From contig NZ_JBARWZ010000027.1 in the NCBI RefSeq assembly GCF_049647105.1, positions 1 through 64,000 of the forward strand: a stretch of 64,000 nucleotides of DNA, given 5' to 3'. The position numbers were made by a program, and so were the translations under genes. This document shows positions 40,945 to 48,776 of this stretch, piece by piece (position 1 is the stretch's first letter; each line of letters opens with the position of its first letter). Origin of the DNA: Actinophytocola sp049647105. GTDB lineage: Bacteria > Actinomycetota > Actinomycetes > Mycobacteriales > Pseudonocardiaceae. The notes under the pieces were generated by a model. It had not been told where the DNA came from. It saw nothing but the letters and a program-made list of their open reading frames with translations, and made no database searches.

Positions 40945-41077
40945 TGGATCTTTGCGCGAGGGTCTGGGCCTGACCAGCTGTGACCTCAGGGGAACGTGAC
41001 GGCACTCAACCACCAACCACCCGCGGTCCGAGGATGCGCTGGGTCGATACCCACACTGAGAAATTCCGGGAGGCGGA
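40945..41077 (+). repeat. Noncoding dispersed element, copy 2 (pairs with 9971-10102)
   Basis: 133 nt between ridA and the DUF2975 gene, collinear with 9971-10102 from TGGATCTTTG to GGGAGGCGGA. A clear hairpin TGGGT-CGAT-ACCCA lies at about 41039-41052. Unlike copy 1, the terminal block does not sit at ribosome-binding distance from a start: the next ATG is 36 bases further, after an A+T-rich promoter-like stretch. So the block is conserved for another reason. On the minus strand both copies can read TAGGWWLS followed by VTFP and a stop. That may just mirror nucleotide conservation. Confidence 0.7.
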
Positions 41078-41113
41078 CTAGCCTTTCGATAGGTTTATGT
41101 CGATAATCGATGC

Positions 41114-41596
41114 ATGATCGGTGTGCATCGGGCCGTTGTGGTTCCGCTCCGCGTGTTCCTCGTGGTGTTGTTCGGGGTTCTCGTCGTGTTCCAGACGCTG
41201 TCGTTGCCAGGGCAGTTCGCCCATATGGCCAGGGAAAACCCGAACGACGCACCGCTGCGGTGGCCTGCGACAGTGATCGCGATCTTCCTCGTGCTGTGTG
41301 TGCAGGTGGTGATCGTGGCGACGTGGCAGCTGCTCAGCATGGTCCAGAAGGACCGCATCTTCACCGAGGACGCGATGAGGTGGGTGAACGCGATCGTGCT
41401 GGCCATCGCCGCGGGGTGGGCGGTGCTCGTCGGGGTGTTCGTGTTCGTGGGGGTCAACGCGGACGACCCCGGGATGCCGATGGTGTTGCTCCTGATGACG
41501 ACGGGGGTCACCGTGCTGGGACTGCTGATGGTGGTGATGCGCGAGCTGCTGCGGTCCGCCACCACACTGCGCACCGACATGGACTCGGTGATCTGA
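41114..41596 (+). CDS. DUF2975 membrane protein
   Basis: 160 aa with four hydrophobic segments (VPLRVFLVVLFGVLVVFQTLSL, ATVIAIFLVLCVQVVIVAT, AIVLAIAAGWAVLVGVFVFV, MVLLLMTTGVTVLGLLMVVM) and the DUF2975 marker MVQKDRIFTEDAMRWVN. It is paired with a small Cro/CI-like HTH gene overlapping its stop (TGATG), the standard DUF2975-YozG-like arrangement seen across Gram-positive bacteria. Function is unknown; the pair may sense membrane state. Confidence 0.88.
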   Translation: MIGVHRAVVVPLRVFLVVLFGVLVVFQTLSLPGQFAHMARENPNDAPLRWPATVIAIFLVLCVQVVIVATWQLLSMVQKDRIFTEDAMRWVNAIVLAIAAGWAVLVGVFVFVGVNADDPGMPMVLLLMTTGVTVLGLLMVVMRELLRSATTLRTDMDSVI

Positions 41597-41802
41597 TGCC
41601 GATCGTCGTGCGCATCGACGTCGAGCTGGCCAAGCGCAAGATGAGCGTCGGCGAGTTCGCCGAGCGGGTCGGGCTCACCCCGGCGAACGTGGCGGTGCTG
41701 AAGAACGGCCGTGCCAAGGCGGTGCGCTTCTCCACCCTGGAGGCGATGTGCCGGGTGCTGGGCTGTCAGCCCGGCGACCTGCTCGAGTGGGTCGACGAGT
41801 GA
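41596..41802 (+). CDS. Small XRE-type HTH regulator (YozG-like)
   Basis: 68 aa, almost entirely one helix-turn-helix: RIDVELAKRKMSVGEFAERVGL, TPANVAVLKNGRAKAVRFST and LEAMCRVLGCQPGDLLEWVDE. This is the Cro/CI family variant regularly encoded with DUF2975 proteins. ATG overlaps the DUF2975 stop. Confidence 0.9.
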   Translation: MPIVVRIDVELAKRKMSVGEFAERVGLTPANVAVLKNGRAKAVRFSTLEAMCRVLGCQPGDLLEWVDE

Positions 41803-41837
41803 CACCACCCGTTTGACCCGCCGGTACAGTCCCGAGG

Positions 41838-42332
41838 ATGTCCGACGACTCACCGCTCGACCGGCTGAACGCCGAGGAGCCCGCGGCCGCCGAGCACGAT
41901 CTGCTCGCGTGCTGCGCGTCCCGCCGCTGGGCCGACGAGGTCCTCGCCCGGCGCCCCTACCACGACCTCGCCCAGCTGCGGAGTGTCTCCGAGCAGGTCC
42001 TCCGCGCGCTCGACTGGGCCGATGTGGACCAGGCCCTCGCCGCCCACCCGCGCATCGGGGAACGCGCCACCGGGACGGGCACGGAGGCCGCGTGGTCACG
42101 CGAGGAGCAGGCGGGTGCGACCCCGGACGAGGACCTCGTGGCAGGCAACGTCGTCTACGAGGAACGGTTCGGGCACGTCTTCCTCATCTGTGCCACCGGC
42201 CTGACCGGCGAGGAGATGCTGACCGCGCTCCGCACGCGCCTCGCCAACGATCCGGCGACCGAACGCGACGTGGTCCGCGACGAGCTGCGCAAGATCGTCG
42301 ACCTGCGCCTCGGGAAGGCGTTCGGCTCATGA
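41838..42332 (+). CDS. uraD: OHCU decarboxylase
   Basis: 164 aa. Converts 2-oxo-4-hydroxy-4-carboxy-5-ureidoimidazoline to S-allantoin, the last step of urate breakdown. The catalytic His is in AAHPRIGE (about residue 70), with Glu in the following helix; SREEQAG and FGHVFLICATG are family conserved. First gene of the purine operon; its stop overlaps the uraH ATG. Confidence 0.92.
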   Translation: MSDDSPLDRLNAEEPAAAEHDLLACCASRRWADEVLARRPYHDLAQLRSVSEQVLRALDWADVDQALAAHPRIGERATGTGTEAAWSREEQAGATPDEDLVAGNVVYEERFGHVFLICATGLTGEEMLTALRTRLANDPATERDVVRDELRKIVDLRLGKAFGS

Positions 42333-42625
42333 GTCTCTCCACCCACGTTCTGAACACGAGCGAAGGGCGTCCCGCCGAGGGCGTTCCCGTGCGCCTCGAA
42401 CTGCACGACGCGGGCTGGCGCACCATCGCCGACGGGCACACCGACGCCGACGGGCGCATCTCCGGCTGGGACACCGAGGAGCCGGGGACCTACCGGCTCG
42501 TCTTCGAGATCCGCGGCGAGTTCTACCCCGAGGTCACCGTCGCCTTCCGGGTCACCGACGACAGTCACTACCACGTGCCGCTGCTCTTCAGCCCGTACGG
42601 CTACTCGACATATCGGGGGAGTTGA
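42329..42625 (+). CDS. uraH: 5-hydroxyisourate hydrolase (transthyretin-like)
   Basis: 98 aa. The signature N-terminus STHVLNTSEGRPAEGVPVRLEL and the C-terminal FSPYGYSTYRGS tetrapeptide YRGS define HIU hydrolases. The active site uses His in THVLN, Arg in the beta sandwich and His in SHYHVPLL. It acts between urate oxidase and UraD. Confidence 0.95.
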   Translation: MSLSTHVLNTSEGRPAEGVPVRLELHDAGWRTIADGHTDADGRISGWDTEEPGTYRLVFEIRGEFYPEVTVAFRVTDDSHYHVPLLFSPYGYSTYRGS

Positions 42626-42628
42626 TCA

Positions 42629-43501
42629 GTGATGACCGATCAGGACATCCGTCTTGGTGACAACCAGTACGGCAAGGCCGAGACCCGTCTCGTCCGGGTC
42701 GACCGTGGCGGTGACCGCCACGTGGTCACCGACCTCAACGTCAGCACCGCCCTGGCTGGCGACCTCTCCGCAACGCACCTGACCGGCGACAACGCCGGCG
42801 TGCTGCCCACCGACACGCAGAAGAACACGGTCTACGCGTTCGCCCGCGACGGAGTCGGCGAGATCGAGGCGTTCGCGCTGCGGCTCGCGCGGCACTTCGT
42901 CGACAGCACCCCCACCATCCACCGCGCCAGGGTGAAGATCGAGCAGTACAGGTGGGAGCGGATCGGGGACCGGGACCACTCGTTCGTGCGCGGCGCGGGC
43001 ACCCGCACCGCCACCGTCACCTACGACGGCACGGCCGCGACCGTCGTGTCCGGCGTGGACGACCTGGTGCTCATGAACACGACGGGGTCGGAGTTCCACG
43101 GGTTCCACAACGACGAGTACACGACGCTGCCCGAGACCCACGACCGCATCCTCGCGACCGCCGTGTCGGCGCGGTGGCGGCACGGCGCTGCGGAGAACGC
43201 CGACTGGACCGGCTCGCACCACACCGCGTGCAGGCACCTGCTTGACGCGTTCGCCGACACGCATTCCCTGTCGCTGCAGCAAACCCTGTACGCGATGGGC
43301 GAGCAGGTGCTGCGGCACCGCGACGAGCTGGTCGAGGTGCGGCTGTCGCTGCCGAACAAGCACCACTTCCTCGTCGACCTGTCGCCGTTCGAGCTGGACA
43401 ACCCCGGCGAGGTGTTCTTCGCCGCCGACCGGCCCTACGGGCTCATCGAGGGCTCGGTCGTGCGGGACGGCGCTCCCGACGCGGGGCTGGCGTGGTGGTG
43501 A
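42629..43501 (+). CDS. uox: Urate oxidase (cofactor-free uricase)
   Basis: 290 aa, two tunnel-fold domains. Conserved segments are LGDNQYGKAETRLVRVDR, LPTDTQKNTVYAFARD (catalytic Thr region), KIEQYRWERI, LMNTTGSEFHGFHNDEYTTLPETHDR and LPNKHHFLVDLSPF. Oxidises urate to 5-hydroxyisourate. GTG 42629 or ATG 42632 is the start. The stop lies at the start of the next gene. Confidence 0.93.
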   Translation: MMTDQDIRLGDNQYGKAETRLVRVDRGGDRHVVTDLNVSTALAGDLSATHLTGDNAGVLPTDTQKNTVYAFARDGVGEIEAFALRLARHFVDSTPTIHRARVKIEQYRWERIGDRDHSFVRGAGTRTATVTYDGTAATVVSGVDDLVLMNTTGSEFHGFHNDEYTTLPETHDRILATAVSARWRHGAAENADWTGSHHTACRHLLDAFADTHSLSLQQTLYAMGEQVLRHRDELVEVRLSLPNKHHFLVDLSPFELDNPGEVFFAADRPYGLIEGSVVRDGAPDAGLAWW

Positions 43502-43503
43502 CC

Positions 43504-44364
43504 ATGGACTTTCTCCGTCCGTCCACACTGGACGAAGCACTGGCCGTGAAGGCAGAGCACCCGGACGCCGTACCCATCGCGGGTGGCACGGACGTCATGG
43601 TGGAGCTGAACTTCGACGTCCGCCGCCCGGCCGCGCTGCTCGACCTCGGCGGGGTCGCCGAGCTGTCGCGGTGGTCGCTGGAGGACGGGCACGTCCGGCT
43701 CGGCGCTACCGTGCCGTACGCGCGGGTAGTGACCGAGCTGGGCGAGCACCTGCCAGGTCTTGCGATGGCGTCCCGCACGGTCGGGTCGCCGCAGATCCGC
43801 AACCGGGGCACGGTCGGCGGCAACCTCGGTTCCGCCTCGCCCGCCGGGGACGCGCACCCGCCGCTCGTGGCCGCCGCGGCCGGCATCGAGGTGGCGTCCA
43901 CGCGCGGCAGCAGGACCGTCCCGGCACGGGAGTTCTTCCACGGCCCCAAGAAGTCCGCGCTCGAACCCGACGAGCTGATCGTCGCGGTCCTGGTGCCGAC
44001 GGCCGCCGGGCCGCAGCAGTTCGCCAAGGTCGGCACCCGCAACGCGATGGTCATCGCCGTCTGCTCGTTCGCGGTCGCGCTCGACGTGGCCGGCAAGGGC
44101 GTCGGCACCGGCATCGGGTCGGCGGGACCGACCCCGTTGCGGGCGCTGGAGGCCGAGGAGTTCGCGGCCACCGAGCTGCCATGGGACGACATCGGTGGCG
44201 GGAAACCGTTGCCGGACAACATCGCGCGGGCGTTCGGCGAACTGGTCGGCGCCGCCGCGCGCCCGATAGACGACGTGCGCGGGAGCGCGGCCTACCGCCG
44301 CCACGCGCTGTCCGTGCTCGCCCGCCGCACACTCGGCTGGGCCTGGCAGGAGGTTGGGAAGTAG
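43504..44364 (+). CDS. Xanthine dehydrogenase FAD-binding subunit
   Basis: 286 aa. FAD-binding domain MDFLRPSTLDEALAVKAEHP, PIAGGTDVMVELNFDVRRP, TVGSPQIRNRGTVGGNLGSASPAGDAHPPLVAA, then the CO-dehydrogenase flavoprotein C-terminal domain. It transfers electrons from the Fe-S subunit to NAD. An ATG at 43504 gives the classic N-terminus; GTG codons at 43492-43498 are in frame and 43498 would overlap the uricase stop. Confidence 0.92.
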   Translation: MDFLRPSTLDEALAVKAEHPDAVPIAGGTDVMVELNFDVRRPAALLDLGGVAELSRWSLEDGHVRLGATVPYARVVTELGEHLPGLAMASRTVGSPQIRNRGTVGGNLGSASPAGDAHPPLVAAAAGIEVASTRGSRTVPAREFFHGPKKSALEPDELIVAVLVPTAAGPQQFAKVGTRNAMVIAVCSFAVALDVAGKGVGTGIGSAGPTPLRALEAEEFAATELPWDDIGGGKPLPDNIARAFGELVGAAARPIDDVRGSAAYRRHALSVLARRTLGWAWQEVGK

Positions 44365-44366
44365 AG

Positions 44367-44840
44367 ATGCGGGTCAACGTGGAGGTCAACGGCGAGCAGC
44401 GCACCGCCGACGACGTGTGGCCGGGCGAGAGCCTGCTGTACGTCCTGCGGGAGCGACTCGGCCTGCCCGGCGCCAAGAACGCCTGTGAGCAGGGCGAATG
44501 CGGCTCCTGCACGGTCTACCTTGACGACACGCCCGTGTGCGCGTGCCTCGTCGCCGCCGGTCAGGTCGAGGGCCGGTCGGTGCGTACCGTCGAGGGGCTC
44601 GGCACCGAGGACGAGCTGGATCCCGTGCAGGACGCGTTCGTTCGCACCGGCGCGGTCCAGTGTGGCTTCTGCACCCCGGGGCTCATCGTCGCGACGCACG
44701 AGCTGGTGCACCGCAAGCCCGACGCGAGCGACGCGGAGATCCGCGAGGCACTCGCCGGGAACCTGTGCCGCTGCACCGGGTACGAGAAGATCCTGGACGC
44801 CGTCCGCCTCGCGGCGCAGACCGTGCGGGAGCAGGCGTGA
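44367..44840 (+). CDS. Xanthine dehydrogenase 2Fe-2S subunit
   Basis: 157 aa. N-terminal plant-type [2Fe-2S] cluster CEQGECGSCTVYLDDTPVCAC, and C-terminal [2Fe-2S] motifs CGFCTPG and CRCTG on the helical domain. Standard small subunit of three-part molybdenum hydroxylases. It starts 2 bases after the FAD subunit stop, and its own stop overlaps the GTG of the deaminase gene. Confidence 0.95.
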   Translation: MRVNVEVNGEQRTADDVWPGESLLYVLRERLGLPGAKNACEQGECGSCTVYLDDTPVCACLVAAGQVEGRSVRTVEGLGTEDELDPVQDAFVRTGAVQCGFCTPGLIVATHELVHRKPDASDAEIREALAGNLCRCTGYEKILDAVRLAAQTVREQA

Positions 44841-46201
44841 GGACCATCATCGAGAACGCGGCGATCGCGACCGTCGACGGATCCGAGGGCGCGGGCACCG
44901 AGTACCGGAACGGGCATGTCGTCGTCGACCGCGGCGTGATCGAGGCCGTCGGTGACGGCCCGGCGCCGCCCGGCCTGGACGCCCAGCGCTACGTCGACGG
45001 CACCGGCTGCCTCGTCACGCCCGGCTTCGTCAACACCCACCACCACCTCTACCAGTGGGCCACCCGCGGCTACGCCCAGGACTCGACGCTGTTCGAGTGG
45101 CTCACCGAGCTGTACCCGGTGTGGGCAGGCATCGACGAGAAGATCGTGCACACCGCGGCCGTGGCGGGCCTCACCCGGCTCGCCAGCACCGGCTGCACCA
45201 CCGCCGCCGACCACCACTACGTCATCCCGCGCGACGGCGGTGACGTGTTCGGCGCGACCGTCGAGGCCGCCCGCCAGGTCGGCATCCGGCTGCACGGGGT
45301 GCGCGGGTCCATGGACCGCGGCGAGTCGGCGGGCGGGCTGCCGCCGGACTCGATCGTCGAGACCCTGGACGGCGCGCTGTCCGGCACCGCGGAGGCCATC
45401 GACCGGTTCCACGATCCGTCACCGGGTTCGTTCGTGCGGGTCGCGGTCGGGCCGTGCTCGCCGTTCTCGGTGAGCGAGGACCTCATGCGCAAGGCCACGG
45501 AACTGGCGCGGGACAAGGGCGTCCGCCTCCACACCCACCTCGCGGAGACCCTCGACGAGGAGCGCCAGTGCCTCGAAGAGTACGGCTGCACCCCGGCAGA
45601 GCTGGCCGACCGGCTGGGCTGGCTCGGTGAGGACGTGTGGTTCGCGCACGGCATCCACTTCTCCGACGACGCGGTCGCCCGGCTCGGCGCGACCGGCACC
45701 GGGGTGGCGCACTGCCCGACCTCCAACTCCCGCCTGGGTGCCGGCATCGCCCGCGTCCAGGATCTCGTGCACGCCGGTGTGCCGGTGGGGCTCGGCGTCG
45801 ACGGCGCCGCGTCCAACGAGGACGGCGGGCTGGGCATCGAGCTGCGCCAGGCGGTGTACCTGGCCAGGCAGAAGAATGGGCCGCACTCGGCCACCGCCCG
45901 CGACGGGCTGTGGCTCGCCACCCGGGGTGGCGCCCGCGTCCTCGGCCGCGAGGCCGAGATCGGCTCCCTCGAGGTTGGCAAGCAGGCCGACCTGGCCGTG
46001 TGGCGGCTGACCGGCATGAACCACACCGGCATCGCCGACCCCGTCGCAGCGCTGGTGTTCGGCGCGCTGCCGCCACTCGCGCTGCTGCTCGCGGGCGGCA
46101 GGGTGATCGTCGAGGACGACGAGGTACGCACCGTGTCCGAATCCGACGCGGCGACCGCACTGGCCGTCGCGTCGCGAGTGCTGGCGGAGAAGCGATCATG
46201 A
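44837..46201 (+). CDS. Amidohydrolase: 8-oxoguanine/guanine deaminase type
   Basis: 454 aa. Zinc amidohydrolase with VTPGFVNTHHHLYQW (HxH), HTHLAETLDEE, WFAHGIHFSDD and the metal Asp in GLGVDGAASNEDG. The VDGAASNE loop is typical of 8-oxoguanine deaminases and related purine deaminases (recalled, not computed). 8-oxoguanine would give urate directly, guanine would give xanthine; both feed this operon. It sits between the Fe-S and molybdenum subunits of xanthine dehydrogenase with overlaps on both sides. Confidence 0.85.
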   Translation: MRTIIENAAIATVDGSEGAGTEYRNGHVVVDRGVIEAVGDGPAPPGLDAQRYVDGTGCLVTPGFVNTHHHLYQWATRGYAQDSTLFEWLTELYPVWAGIDEKIVHTAAVAGLTRLASTGCTTAADHHYVIPRDGGDVFGATVEAARQVGIRLHGVRGSMDRGESAGGLPPDSIVETLDGALSGTAEAIDRFHDPSPGSFVRVAVGPCSPFSVSEDLMRKATELARDKGVRLHTHLAETLDEERQCLEEYGCTPAELADRLGWLGEDVWFAHGIHFSDDAVARLGATGTGVAHCPTSNSRLGAGIARVQDLVHAGVPVGLGVDGAASNEDGGLGIELRQAVYLARQKNGPHSATARDGLWLATRGGARVLGREAEIGSLEVGKQADLAVWRLTGMNHTGIADPVAALVFGALPPLALLLAGGRVIVEDDEVRTVSESDAATALAVASRVLAEKRS

Positions 46202-48489
46202 CCACCACACAGCAACCTCTCGTCACGAACGTCACCGGCGGGGTGGGCGACAGCCCGCTGCGGCCCGACGGCGCGCAGAAGACCCGAGGCGAGTTCGCGT
46301 ACTCGTCCGACCTGTGGGCCGAGGACATGCTGTGGGGTGCCACGCTGCGCAGCCCGCACCCGTACGCCCGCATCAAGGGCGTGGACATCACCGAGGCACT
46401 GAAGCTGCCCGGCGTGTACGCGGTGCTCACCCACGAGGACGTGCCCGGCGACAACATCTACGGCCTCGAGCACCCCGACCAGCCGGTGCTCGCCGTGGAC
46501 ATCGTGCGCTACCAGGGGGAACCGGTCGCGATCGTCGCCGCCGACCACCCCGAGACCGCACGCCGCGCCGCCGACCGCATCGTCGTCGACTACGAGGTGC
46601 TCACCCCGGTCACCGACGCCGAGGCCGCGATGCGCCCGGAGTCGCCGGTCCTGCACCCGTCGCACGAGGGCGGCAACATCGTGCGCCACGCTCCCATCCG
46701 GTACGGCGAGGAGTCACCGACCGCGGACGTCGTGGTCTCCGGCGAGTACACGGTCGGCATGCAGGACCAGGCCTTCCTCGGCCCGGAGTCCGGGCTCGCG
46801 GTGCCCGCCGAGGACGGCGGCGTCGACCTCTACATCGCCACCCAGTGGCTGCACGCCGACCAGCGGCAGGTGACGAAGGCACTGGCGTTGCCGGAGGACA
46901 AGGTGCGGCTGCACCTCGCGGGCGTCGGTGGCGCGTTCGGCGCGCGCGAGGACCTGTCGATGCAGATCCACGCGTGCCTGCTCGCGCTGCACACCGGCAA
47001 GCCGGTCAAGATCTCCTACGGCCGCGAGGAGTCGTTCTTCGGGCACGTGCACCGCCATCCCGCGCTGATGCGTTACGAGCACGGCGCCACCCGCGACGGC
47101 GACCTCGTCTACGTCAGGGCGGAGATCATCCTCGACGGCGGCGCGTACGCGTCGACGACGGCGGCGGTCACCGGCAACGCGGCCACGCTCGGGGCAGGGC
47201 CCTACCGGGTGCCGAACGTGCGCGTCGACGGCTACGGCGTCTACACGAACAACCCGCCGTGCGGTGCCATGCGCGGGTTCGGCGCGGTGCAGGCGTGCTT
47301 CGCCTACGAGTCGCAGATGGACAAGCTCGCCGCCGCGCTCGGCATGGACCCGGTCGACCTGCGGATCCGCAACGCAGCCGAGCGCGGTACCACCATGCCG
47401 ACCGGGCAGGTGATCGACGCGCCCGCGCCGGTCGCGGAGCTGCTCGAACTGGTGCGCGCCAAGCCGATGCCCGCGACCCCGACCGGCCCCCGGGACCTGC
47501 GCGAACTGCCGGGCGGGGTCTCCAACACCACGCACGGCGAGGGGGTCGTGCGCGGGGTCGGGTACGGCGTCGGCATCAAGAACGTCGGCTTCTCCGAGGG
47601 TTTCGACGACTACTCCACCGCCCGCGTGCGGCTGGAGGTGATCGCGGGCGAGCCGGTGGTGTCCGTGCACACGGCCGCCGCGGAGGTCGGTCAGGGCCTG
47701 GTCACGCTGAAGGCGCAGATCGCGCGGACCGAGCTGGGGGTGCAGCGGGTGCAGATCCAGCCGTCGAACACGTTCGTCGGCAGCGCGGGGTCCTCGTCAG
47801 CGTCGCGGCAGAGTTACGTCACAGGCGGCGCGGTCAAGGCGGCGTGCGAGGAGGTCCGCGACCGTGTGCTGGAGCTGGCCGCCGTATGCGGGTTCGATGC
47901 GACGGGGCTCGCGGGCGGGAAGGTCGTGTCGGCAACGCACGAGGTGCTCGCGGACCTCGTCGACGTGCTCGGTGACGAGGTCGTCGAGCGGACCGTCGAG
48001 TGGCGGCACCGGCCGACCCAGCCCCTGGACCCGGTGACGGGGCAGGGTTTCGCGCACGTGCAGTACGCGTTCGCGGCGCACCGCGCGGTCGTCGACGTCG
48101 ACGTGGAGCTGGGGCTCGTGCGGGTGGTGGAGCTGGCGTGCGCGCAGGACGTCGGCCGTGCCATGAACCCGGACGGGGTGCTCGGGCAGATCCAGGGCGG
48201 ATCCGCGCAGGGCCTCGGGCTCGCGGTGATGGAGGAGATCCAGGTCTCCGACGGCGTGGTGCGCAACCCGTCGTTCACCGACTACCTCATCCCCACGGTG
48301 CTGGACATGCCGCCGATGTTGATCGACGTGCTCGAACGGGCGGATCCCCATGCGCCGTACGGGTTGCGGGGCGTGGGGGAGCCGCCGACCCTGTCGTCGA
48401 CGCCCGCGATCGCGGCCGCCATCCGCGCGGCGACCGGCTTGGCGCTGACCCGGGTTCCGGTGCGGCCAGAACACATCGTCGGAGCGTGA
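46198..48489 (+). CDS. Xanthine dehydrogenase molybdopterin subunit
   Basis: 763 aa from ATG at 46198 overlapping the deaminase stop. It has the aldehyde oxidase/xanthine dehydrogenase a/b hammerhead (GEFAYSSDLWAEDMLWGATLRSPHPYARI) and the Mo-cofactor domain with QDQAFLGPESGLA, GVGGAFGARED, CGAMRGFGAVQ, VGQGLVTLKAQIAR and the catalytic Glu in GLRGVGEPPTLS. Completes the heterotrimer with the two subunits upstream, converting hypoxanthine/xanthine to urate. A large in-frame extension to the left is shadow of the deaminase gene. Confidence 0.93.
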   Translation: MTTTQQPLVTNVTGGVGDSPLRPDGAQKTRGEFAYSSDLWAEDMLWGATLRSPHPYARIKGVDITEALKLPGVYAVLTHEDVPGDNIYGLEHPDQPVLAVDIVRYQGEPVAIVAADHPETARRAADRIVVDYEVLTPVTDAEAAMRPESPVLHPSHEGGNIVRHAPIRYGEESPTADVVVSGEYTVGMQDQAFLGPESGLAVPAEDGGVDLYIATQWLHADQRQVTKALALPEDKVRLHLAGVGGAFGAREDLSMQIHACLLALHTGKPVKISYGREESFFGHVHRHPALMRYEHGATRDGDLVYVRAEIILDGGAYASTTAAVTGNAATLGAGPYRVPNVRVDGYGVYTNNPPCGAMRGFGAVQACFAYESQMDKLAAALGMDPVDLRIRNAAERGTTMPTGQVIDAPAPVAELLELVRAKPMPATPTGPRDLRELPGGVSNTTHGEGVVRGVGYGVGIKNVGFSEGFDDYSTARVRLEVIAGEPVVSVHTAAAEVGQGLVTLKAQIARTELGVQRVQIQPSNTFVGSAGSSSASRQSYVTGGAVKAACEEVRDRVLELAAVCGFDATGLAGGKVVSATHEVLADLVDVLGDEVVERTVEWRHRPTQPLDPVTGQGFAHVQYAFAAHRAVVDVDVELGLVRVVELACAQDVGRAMNPDGVLGQIQGGSAQGLGLAVMEEIQVSDGVVRNPSFTDYLIPTVLDMPPMLIDVLERADPHAPYGLRGVGEPPTLSSTPAIAAAIRAATGLALTRVPVRPEHIVGA

Positions 48490-48776
48490 CGAAATCACCC
48501 GCGGGGAGGGGTTTTCGTGACCTGGACACTAGTAGTGTGGTGATTACGGACCGCCATTGGCAGTGGTAATGGCGTTCCGTGCTGGCTCGAGCGTGCGCCG
48601 ATGATCGCTACCAACAGTAGTTCACCTGAATGGCCTAGCTGCCAACACATAGGGTGTTCGCGTTGGCGGTGATCGGTCCCCTTTTGGACGCAGAGGGGGT
48701 TGCGCATTCACTGGTAACGTCACGACCCCTGATCGGAGAAGGACAACCTCGATGACTTGGCCGCTGGCAGGCTCCA
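48490..48776 (+). other. Intergenic region upstream of the GGDEF-EAL gene
   Basis: 287 bases with no gene. A GCCATT/AATGGC hairpin at 48553-48573 may end the purine operon. Near the right end a Shine-Dalgarno GGAGAAGGA (48735-48743) precedes an ATG at 48752 that opens a 12-codon ORF (MTWPLAGSSGSI) ending at 48790, overlapping the GTG start of the signalling gene in another frame. It may be a leader peptide coupling translation. Confidence 0.4.
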
